Assembly: GCA_012841425.1 (NCBI GenBank)
Contig: DUUR01000188.1
Coordinates: 1-5,243 of the forward strand
Reading direction: 5' to 3'
Source of the DNA: Bacteroidales bacterium
GTDB taxonomy: Bacteria; Bacteroidota; Bacteroidia; Bacteroidales; Dysgonomonadaceae
Length of the DNA stretch: 5,243 bases
This document shows positions 1 to 5,243 of the stretch, one piece after another. The notes beneath the pieces are model-generated. The model saw nothing but the letters and a program-made list of their open reading frames with translations, made no database searches and had not been told where the DNA came from. Made by a program: the position numbers and the translations under genes. Numbering within the stretch: the stretch's first letter is position 1; each line of letters opens with the position of its first letter.

Positions 1-621
1 AAATATCTCAATAGCTCTGAGTGAAAGAAAATCGAACATAGTGGGATAATGCTTGCGAGAGTCTTTGCCAAGCTCAATAACTACAGAATAATCTTCAACT
101 TGTGTATTAATCAATATATTCTTGTTTGATAAAGAAGCGGTGAGATGCTCAACAATCTTATTATAGAAAACATTTTTTGTCCACTCCTTCATATCTGAAG
201 GTACAAAGTCGCCCAGTTCTGTACGCTGCCTGATAGTCCATTGCTCTTTTTGATAATATTGAAGATACAATTCTCCTAACATTGAGTGTATTACAGACTT
301 CTCGACAACATCATTGCTTTTTTCAAGCATATCGTTAAGGTTTAGGAATATAGTTGTATCATTTTGAGTATCTACAGATAAGTCATACTTCCCTTGATGA
401 ATTAATGCTTTGATTACCTGAGGACTGTTTTTCTCTTTTATTGCTTTTGAAAGAATTGCATCTACAACTTTTGACGCAGATTGTGGCAACGATTTTTTCT
501 CAAATTCTGCTACTGTCAACCATTCATCGGTATAATTTCTATCTTTCATAATTTTTCTGTTTTGTGCTGATATACCAAAAACAGTGATTAATATTAATAG
601 TACAAGGATTACTTTTTTCAT
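1..621 (-). CDS. Alpha-2-macroglobulin family protein, N-terminal part (cut by the left window edge)
   Basis: The frame is open for 207 codons from the ATG at 621-619 to the window edge, so the C-terminal part lies outside. Residues 1-19 form a typical signal peptide: two lysines, a hydrophobic run (about 4-17) and a likely signal peptidase I site after ISA (residues 17-19). There is no cysteine for a lipobox, so the product should be exported but not lipid-anchored through its N-terminus. The mature start resembles Bacteroidota alpha-2-macroglobulin-like proteins as I recall them: W34 followed by an acidic/basic stretch and LPQSASKVVD (45-54), then HSMLGELYLQYYQ (112-124) and, at the edge, PTMFDFLSLRAIEIF (193-207). 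Such proteins are usually well over 1,500 residues and trap proteases in the envelope. The thioester and bait regions would lie outside the window and cannot be checked. It starts 54 bases after the stop of the upstream gene on the same strand with no clear terminator between, so co-transcription is plausible. Family assignment rests on recall of N-terminal similarity. Confidence 0.8.
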   Translation of the reverse strand, partial: MKKVILVLLILITVFGISAQNRKIMKDRNYTDEWLTVAEFEKKSLPQSASKVVDAILSKAIKEKNSPQVIKALIHQGKYDLSVDTQNDTTIFLNLNDMLEKSNDVVEKSVIHSMLGELYLQYYQKEQWTIRQRTELGDFVPSDMKEWTKNVFYNKIVEHLTASLSNKNILINTQVEDYSVVIELGKDSRKHYPTMFDFLSLRAIEIF

Positions 622-675
622 ATTGAGATTTTTCAATGTTATTTTATATAAGAAAAGAGTGGTAACTGTATGGCC

Positions 676-3654
676 TTATGGCTTTAACACTACTCCCATT
701 CTTTTTTTGCCGTTTATTTTTATGATTATCGGACTTTCAAATTTAACGTGGCGTACAAACTCGGTCTCATATTCTGCAGGCTGTTCATTTAAATAGCTCT
801 CATTGAATAGACCATCATTATGCACAAAAGGATTAATGGTGAAGTAACCAACACCGAAAGAAGTAAGGTTTTGAAAAAAATGTGTCCCTTGGCTGGGCTC
901 AATTCGATAGTTCTCTATACTAGACTCTACAATTACTCGTGCTTGAGAGATATGAGGCCACTTTATAGGAATTCCTAACCAGGGGTCGGAAGAGCCCCAC
1001 CTGCCCGGGCCTACAAGCACATAGTTTGTTCCACTTTGAATGAATTTAGCGTTAAGTGCTTCAATCTCCCTTGCTATGAGTGGATTTTTTGATGCATTAA
1101 AACTATCACTTTTAACATACACGACATCAAACACATCGTCGGATATTCCATTACCTAGAGCATTTCTTGAAAATAAAATTGTGCTATCCATTTCAACCTC
1201 CTCAAGATCTTCGTGCATCACCTCTCTGCTGTCTACGATTGGTCTTATCTGCAAAACATAAAAAGTAGCGTTATTTTGATCTTGTATATCTACTGCAAAC
1301 TCAATCTCAACTGGTCTACCCATCTCTTTTTGCCCTGCCTTGAGCAACTTAACAAAGGTTTCTGCTAATGGCAACGTATCGTGTTGTAGTATATTGGCGA
1401 AAGATATAATTTTTCTACCACCCTCGTAATAACCGTCGCGAATAATTTGATCTTGAGGATCGTAAGTTGATGCCACATATCTTAAAGGGCTTGTATTATC
1501 GGCCATCTTGAGTCGTGATTTTACAAGATTGAAACTGTCATCGACAGTAAAATCTTTTGATACCGAATCGAGGTCTAAAGCATAAAATTGAGTTTGGGTA
1601 TCTTTTAATGCTAGATCGAGTGAGCTTAATTGCAGAATATTGGATGTGTGCAAAGGAGAAAAACGTAGCCCCGTATTACCATCGACAATATACTTACCCA
1701 AGCCGAATGCCATATTTACGATACCATCTTCTGATTTTTCGTTACCAATGGGATAATAATTGATAGAACGTGCTACACCCGAAATAGCAGGGTAATATAG
1801 ATTATCATACTTTGAACCAACTACCTCTTGTAATACTATCGCCATTTTCTCCTGATCGATAAGGTTTTGAGTGGCAGACATGTAAGCTTTACTATCTTTA
1901 TAGAATACGGAAGCATAAACAGCTTTTACAGCATCGCTTAAAAGACGCACCATTACATATTTATCATTTACGTAAGGTATCATGTATGTTGAGTAAATAC
2001 CAGCAAAAGGCTGATATTGTGAATCTTCTAGCAAGCTAGATGAACGAATGGCAATTGGTGCTTCTATTGCTTCAAAAAACACGAGGAAATCACTCACAAG
2101 CCTCTTAGGCAATTTAGCGGCAAGAAACTGTTTTAGTATTTGCTCATCGGGACGATCGGCAAGCGCCGATTCATAAAGCTGGTTTGCCTCCATAAACTCA
2201 TCGAATATATCGGTACAGAGCACTACAGTTTTTGGTGTAGTTACTGGAAAATTATTGTGATTATTGAGTTCGAGATGAGTTTTTACCATATACCCAATAA
2301 ATGCAAGGCCTCTCCCTTTCCCCCCAAGTGAGCCTTCTCCGATACGTGCGAAATTTGAATATTGATCAAATCTATCCTTCTCGAATACTGCTACAACACC
2401 TGTATTTTTCATTCGGCGGTATTGTACAATAGTGGCATATATTAATTCACGTGCATCGTTCATATTGGCGTACTCCGATACATCAATCTTTTTGAGCATC
2501 TCGGCAACGGGAAACATGGCACGTGAATAGAAAAAACGTGAGAAATGGTTGTGTGAAAGGTGATAGTAAAGAGAATCGTCGGGTATGTTTCTAATATTCA
2601 TTTGAAGTTCCTTAAGATTCCTGATACGGAAAATCTCTTTACCTGTGTTAGGATCGGAAATAATAAAATCGCCAAATCCTAGATTATCTTTAATCGCTTT
2701 ATAAAGATCTTGTGGAAATGTTTTTGAGTTTTTATCTATGAAGAGATCTTTTGAGTCTTCGATATACTTGCGGTTAGCGGACTCAGAAGAGGTATATATA
2801 AATGGAATATCGGGGTCGATTGACCTAATCCATTCGCCCAATTTTTTTCCTGCCAGTTTATCTTTTACTCCCTCGCGATTAAAACTCATATCGCTTATTA
2901 CTCCAAGCATATTATCTCCAAATTTCTGGTAGTACGAAACTGCCTCTTCGTAGTTTCGTGCGAGTAATATTTTAGGGCGACCTCTCATCCTGAGCATTTG
3001 AAGGTGGTCGTTTAGCGCCTCTTTTGAGAATTCTTTAGATTCAGATAGCACAAATTTATAAAGCAGTGATAGTGCTGAAGAATAAAAACGAACTGAATCT
3101 TCAACAAGCATAATAGTTTGAACCCCAACTGTTCTGACGTCATGCTCAACATTTATGTTATCCTCTATGAGCTTAATTATAGCTAAAAGCAAATCGGTAT
3201 CGCCTAACCAACTAAATACATAATCGATTCCACTTAGATCTTCTTTGCTGAGCGACTTGGTAACTGCTTTTGAGAATGGTGTTAAAAGGACTACAGGTAT
3301 TCGAGGATACAGCTCTTTTAATTGCTTTGCAAGTATGAAAGTATCGCTACTATCCATATTTGGCATGCATATAATTAATTCATAATTGCTTTGCTTTAGT
3401 TCGGCCAGAGCCTCTTTGTTGCTACTTACTTGTGTAAAACGAGGTGGGTATCGCAGGTTAAGAGATGTATACTCATTGAATATTTGCTCATCTACTCGAC
3501 CGTCATCTTCGAGAATAAACATATCGTATCTTGAAGCTACCATAAGTATATTATAAATACGCTTATTCATTAACTTCACGAAAGGTGTATCTCTAAATCT
3601 TAGCTGGCTTATATCGTGGGCTCTAATTACCGAGTTGGATGTTTTCAGTTTCAT
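676..3654 (-). CDS. Tandem receiver-domain / PEP-pyruvate-binding (PEP synthase N-terminal-like) fusion protein
   Basis: This 992-residue protein has no signal peptide or membrane segment and should be cytoplasmic. Residues about 33-165 look like a receiver domain that has lost its phosphorylation site: the third strand reads LIICMPNM (93-100), with Met97 where the Asp is expected. Residues about 177-325 form a second receiver with MLVEDS (182-187), candidate phospho-acceptor D255 in GVISDMSF, T288 and K308 in FIDKNSK. A linker (about 326-435) follows. Residues about 436-806 match the ATP-grasp domain of PEP synthase/PPDK: GGKG (444-447, K446), AIRSSSLLEDS (535-545, R537), GLGKYIVDGNTG (651-662), EIEFAV (783-788) and LQIRPI (801-806). 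The residues corresponding to the ATP-site Lys, Arg, Glu, Gln and Arg of PPDK appear kept. The usual swivel-domain GG-x-SH phosphohistidine motif and the PEP-binding barrel are absent. The C-terminus (about 820-992) is unassigned but has GPGRWGSSDPWLGIP (882-896) and SQGTHFF (921-927). True PEP synthase activity is therefore unlikely. The substrate is unknown; ATP-dependent phosphotransfer is inferred. The ATG at 3654 is used because the frame is open from it and it lies just inside the AT-rich divergent region. Confidence 0.9.
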   Translation of the reverse strand: MKLKTSNSVIRAHDISQLRFRDTPFVKLMNKRIYNILMVASRYDMFILEDDGRVDEQIFNEYTSLNLRYPPRFTQVSSNKEALAELKQSNYELIICMPNMDSSDTFILAKQLKELYPRIPVVLLTPFSKAVTKSLSKEDLSGIDYVFSWLGDTDLLLAIIKLIEDNINVEHDVRTVGVQTIMLVEDSVRFYSSALSLLYKFVLSESKEFSKEALNDHLQMLRMRGRPKILLARNYEEAVSYYQKFGDNMLGVISDMSFNREGVKDKLAGKKLGEWIRSIDPDIPFIYTSSESANRKYIEDSKDLFIDKNSKTFPQDLYKAIKDNLGFGDFIISDPNTGKEIFRIRNLKELQMNIRNIPDDSLYYHLSHNHFSRFFYSRAMFPVAEMLKKIDVSEYANMNDARELIYATIVQYRRMKNTGVVAVFEKDRFDQYSNFARIGEGSLGGKGRGLAFIGYMVKTHLELNNHNNFPVTTPKTVVLCTDIFDEFMEANQLYESALADRPDEQILKQFLAAKLPKRLVSDFLVFFEAIEAPIAIRSSSLLEDSQYQPFAGIYSTYMIPYVNDKYVMVRLLSDAVKAVYASVFYKDSKAYMSATQNLIDQEKMAIVLQEVVGSKYDNLYYPAISGVARSINYYPIGNEKSEDGIVNMAFGLGKYIVDGNTGLRFSPLHTSNILQLSSLDLALKDTQTQFYALDLDSVSKDFTVDDSFNLVKSRLKMADNTSPLRYVASTYDPQDQIIRDGYYEGGRKIISFANILQHDTLPLAETFVKLLKAGQKEMGRPVEIEFAVDIQDQNNATFYVLQIRPIVDSREVMHEDLEEVEMDSTILFSRNALGNGISDDVFDVVYVKSDSFNASKNPLIAREIEALNAKFIQSGTNYVLVGPGRWGSSDPWLGIPIKWPHISQARVIVESSIENYRIEPSQGTHFFQNLTSFGVGYFTINPFVHNDGLFNESYLNEQPAEYETEFVRHVKFESPIIIKINGKKRMGVVLKP

Positions 3655-3680
3655 ATACTCAACACTTTTATAATAATTAT

Positions 3681-3688
3681 CAAATATA
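3681..3688 (-). promoter_or_regulatory. Candidate -7 element for the PEP-binding gene
   Basis: On the minus strand these bases read TATATTTG, a full match to TAnnTTTG, 26 bases upstream of the ATG at 3654. No TTTG lies at the preferred 19-21 base spacing. The nearest one upstream (minus-strand TTTG at 3725-3722) is 33 bases away, so this is only half a promoter match. An alternative -7 element, ATTATTTG (3699-3692), mismatches the consensus TA but sits 22 bases from that same TTTG. Confidence 0.3.
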
Positions 3689-3725
3689 AATCAAATAATG
3701 TAATCTATAATATTTTGCATTCAAA

Positions 3726-3739
3726 GTTATGATGTTATG
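3726..3739. repeat. Short direct repeat GTTATG-AT-GTTATG in the divergent region
   Basis: GTTATG occurs at 3726-3731 and again at 3734-3739, an 8-base period, and GCAT (3718-3721) with ATGC (3737-3740) brackets the pair as an inverted match. It lies upstream of the candidate minus-strand promoter and about 120 bases before the transglycosylase start, so it could bind a regulator. No known operator was recognised and chance is a real possibility. Confidence 0.25.
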
Positions 3740-3802
3740 CCCTAAATTGTTGTACTAAAGATTATTTATTGTTTTTAAGTAGTATAATTATAACTAATAG
3801 GA

Positions 3803-3834
3803 TTTCCATGAATCATTTTTTTTATCTATTTTTG
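3803..3834 (+). promoter_or_regulatory. Candidate Bacteroidota-type promoter of the lytic transglycosylase (and possibly uvrA)
   Basis: TATTTTTG at 3827-3834 fits the Bacteroidota -7 element TAnnTTTG exactly. TTTC at 3803-3806 lies 20 bases upstream of it, where the -33 TTTG element is expected, with one mismatch. Transcription would begin near 3839-3842, giving a leader of about 20 bases before the ATG at 3861. The elements are read directly from the sequence. Function is inferred, and short A/T-rich motifs can arise by chance in a region this AT-rich. Confidence 0.5.
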
Positions 3835-3860
3835 GTTTAACAAAAAAACCACTATTAAAA

Positions 3861-4835
3861 ATGAAGAAATCTCTTTTTATATCAATATTTATATTTTTAG
3901 CCATCCTAGCTACGGCATTTATTTTGTTTACTGCAGGCAAAGAGCTTGAAAAGACTGAATCTGAAAAGCCACAAGTTCTTTCTATGACTGCATCGGTAGA
4001 AATTCCAGGAAAGATGACTTTTGCTGGTGAAGAAATTGTATTTGATAGATATGACAAGAGGGAAAGGATGGATAGAGAATTAAATAGCTTTACCTATTTT
4101 CACTCAACTACACTATTGCTCTTCAAGCGAGCCAATCGCCTTTTCCCAGTTATTGAGCCCATACTTAAAAGAGAAGGGGTGCCCGATGATTTGAAATATT
4201 TGGCAGTTATTGAGAGTAGTCTCGATTGGAGAGCAGTTTCGCCTGCAAGAGCGGCAGGATTGTGGCAGTTTCTGCAAACAACTGGCAGAGAGCATGGCCT
4301 GGAGGTGAGAACTGATGTGGATGAGCGTTATCATGTGGAAAAATCGACAGTTGCCGCTTGTAAATATTTAAAGGATGCTTATCGTAGATATGGCTCATGG
4401 AGTGCGGCAGCTATGGCATACAATGGAGGTCAGGGAAGAATTACGAATGAATTGAGAAATCAACTTGCTGAAGAGGCTCTTGACTTGTGGCTTGTGGAAG
4501 AAACTACTAGATACTACTACAGGATGCTAGCTATTAAACAGATATTTGAGCAACCTAAACAGTATGGATTTATAATTAAACCTGAACATCTTTATAAGCC
4601 AATGGAGTTTAGGAAGGTTACAATCACTAGCACGATACCCGATTTGGTTGCATTTGCTAAGGATAATGACATTACGTATGCTCAACTAAAAGACTTCAAC
4701 TCGTGGCTAAGAACTGACAAGCTGAATAATGCTTCAGGTAAATCTTACTCGATACTTATACCAACTAAGGACGATCTTTACTATAAAAGTGGAGATAAGC
4801 CCAAGGTTCACAACCCTATATGGGTTACTGAATAA
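3861..4835 (+). CDS. Membrane-anchored lytic murein transglycosylase (MltD-like, SLT/GH23 domain)
   Basis: This 324-residue protein should cleave the MurNAc-GlcNAc bond of peptidoglycan to give 1,6-anhydro-MurNAc ends, acting in the periplasm. Residues 5-24 are a hydrophobic segment after MKK. It lacks a lipobox cysteine and a clear signal peptidase site, so it is probably an N-terminal anchor, unlike the lipoprotein MltD of E. coli. The SLT domain spans about 95-230. It has catalytic Glu118 in LAVIESSLDWRAVSP (114-128), then AAGLWQF (131-137), LQTTGREHGL (138-147), a VDERYHVEKST stretch (153-163) and AMAYNGG (184-190), in the order seen in MltD-type enzymes. After it, residues about 250-302 (IPDLVAFAKDNDITYAQLKDFN, WLR, then YSILIP at 296-301) look like one divergent LysM-type peptidoglycan-binding module. 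The first ATG gives the anchor; the leader upstream is A-rich with no Shine-Dalgarno. The gene is divergent from the PEP-binding gene and sits 32 bases before uvrA, with which it may share a transcript. I give no symbol because MltD orthology is not certain. Confidence 0.93.
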   Translation: MKKSLFISIFIFLAILATAFILFTAGKELEKTESEKPQVLSMTASVEIPGKMTFAGEEIVFDRYDKRERMDRELNSFTYFHSTTLLLFKRANRLFPVIEPILKREGVPDDLKYLAVIESSLDWRAVSPARAAGLWQFLQTTGREHGLEVRTDVDERYHVEKSTVAACKYLKDAYRRYGSWSAAAMAYNGGQGRITNELRNQLAEEALDLWLVEETTRYYYRMLAIKQIFEQPKQYGFIIKPEHLYKPMEFRKVTITSTIPDLVAFAKDNDITYAQLKDFNSWLRTDKLNNASGKSYSILIPTKDDLYYKSGDKPKVHNPIWVTE

Positions 4836-4867
4836 ACTTTTAAGGTTATCAATCGTTAATACATAAT

Positions 4868-5243
4868 ATGAATTCTGAAACAGAACAGATACATGTGTAT
4901 GGTGCCCGTGTACACAATTTAAAAAATATTGATGTTACAATTCCTCGCGACTCGCTTACGGTTATTACTGGTTTAAGTGGTAGTGGAAAATCATCTCTGG
5001 CATTTGACACCATATTTGCTGAGGGACAGCGACGCTATATAGAAACATTTTCGGCATATGCGCGTGGATTTCTCGGGAAGATGGAACGTCCGGATGTGGA
5101 TAAAATTACCGGACTTAGCCCTGTTATATCAATAGAACAAAAAACTACAAATAAGAATCCCCGATCGACAGTTGGAACTTCAACAGAGGTTTATGATTTC
5201 CTGCGACTACTTTTTGCACGTGCGGGCGAGGCATACTCGTACC
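4868..5243 (+). CDS. uvrA: Excinuclease ABC subunit A, N-terminal part (cut by the right window edge)
   Basis: The first 125 codons of UvrA, the ABC-type ATPase that finds bulky DNA lesions and loads UvrB in nucleotide excision repair. The reading frame starts at the ATG at 4868 and stays open to the edge; a complete protein would be about 940 residues. The opening [18 protein letters not shown] (11-28) is the classic UvrA start. The Walker A is GLSGSGKSS (35-43, K41), followed by [20 protein letters not shown] (44-63). Next come YARGFL (64-69), [13 protein letters not shown] (73-85), the Q-loop region ISIEQKTT (87-94, Q91), [20 protein letters not shown] (97-116) and AR (117-118). The first zinc-binding cysteines lie beyond the edge. 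Bacteroidota often carry more than one UvrA paralogue. The close match to canonical UvrA in this segment suggests the main repair protein rather than a UvrA2-type one, but the visible part does not settle that. It follows the transglycosylase gene by 32 bases with no visible hairpin terminator. No SOS-box-like site is evident in that short gap. Confidence 0.97.
   Translation, partial: MNSETEQIHVYGARVHNLKNIDVTIPRDSLTVITGLSGSGKSSLAFDTIFAEGQRRYIETFSAYARGFLGKMERPDVDKITGLSPVISIEQKTTNKNPRSTVGTSTEVYDFLRLLFARAGEAYSY

Noticed and set aside
622..637. Small inverted repeat ATTGA-6-TCAAT just upstream of the macroglobulin start, considered as a hairpin or terminator
   Set aside because: The stem is only five mostly A-T pairs, too weak for a terminator and probably for start-codon control.
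619..678. The macroglobulin frame is the same as that of the PEP-binding gene, and the 18 codons between the TAA at 678-676 and the ATG at 621 hold no stop, so stop readthrough could join the two proteins
   Set aside because: A signal peptide directly after the ATG at 621 marks a separate start, and shared frame over 54 bases has a fair chance of arising by accident. No readthrough context is recognised.
584..2932. Plus-strand open frames of 63-73 codons at 584-796, 1040-1261, 1557-1763, 2140-2331 and 2738-2932
   Set aside because: They lie antisense to the PEP-binding gene (the first also overlaps the macroglobulin start), and their products show no recognisable domain.
676..3654. Annotation as phosphoenolpyruvate synthase (ppsA)
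   Set aside because: Only the nucleotide-binding domain matches. The canonical swivel histidine motif and the PEP-binding barrel are missing, so the symbol would assert an unsupported function.
3794..4057. 87-codon open frame on the minus strand across the divergent region and the start of the transglycosylase gene
   Set aside because: It overlaps the well-supported transglycosylase N-terminus and its promoter, and its product has no recognisable family features.
4113..4398. Minus-strand open frames at 4113-4334 and 4207-4398
   Set aside because: They are antisense to the catalytic core of the transglycosylase, whose motifs fix the coding strand.
4836..4867. Terminator or separate promoter between the transglycosylase and uvrA
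   Set aside because: The 32 bases contain no stable hairpin and no TAnnTTTG element.

Overview
The window looks like ordinary chromosomal DNA from an AT-rich member of the Bacteroidota, most likely the order Bacteroidales. The reasons are the protein families (a Bacteroidota-type alpha-2-macroglobulin N-terminus and a receiver/PEP-synthase-like fusion protein), A/T-rich leaders without clear Shine-Dalgarno sequences, and promoter-like sequences fitting the Bacteroidota consensus TTTG...TAnnTTTG. Genus cannot be fixed from this window. I see no mobile element, CRISPR array, tRNA or rRNA.

Layout: on the minus strand, a 992-residue PEP/pyruvate-binding protein (676-3654) is followed after 54 bases by the first 207 codons of a secreted alpha-2-macroglobulin family protein, which runs off the left edge (1-621). 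On the plus strand, a membrane-anchored MltD-like lytic transglycosylase (3861-4835) is followed after 32 bases by the first 125 codons of uvrA, which runs off the right edge (4868-5243). The two gene pairs diverge from a very AT-rich 206-base region (3655-3860) that holds a good candidate promoter for the transglycosylase and a weaker one for the minus-strand pair.

Function: the transglycosylase acts on peptidoglycan and the macroglobulin is probably an envelope-located protease trap, so both belong to the cell envelope. UvrA is the DNA damage sensor of nucleotide excision repair. The most unusual gene is the 992-residue protein. Automated annotation would probably call it phosphoenolpyruvate synthase, but it carries only the ATP-grasp nucleotide-binding half of that enzyme. 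Two response-regulator receiver domains precede this half (the first degenerate, the second with its phosphorylation residues intact), and it ends in a C-terminal domain I cannot assign. The canonical phosphohistidine swivel domain and the PEP-binding barrel are missing. It is the best candidate here for an incompletely described system: a phosphorylation-controlled ATP-dependent phosphotransferase of unknown substrate, possibly co-transcribed with the macroglobulin.
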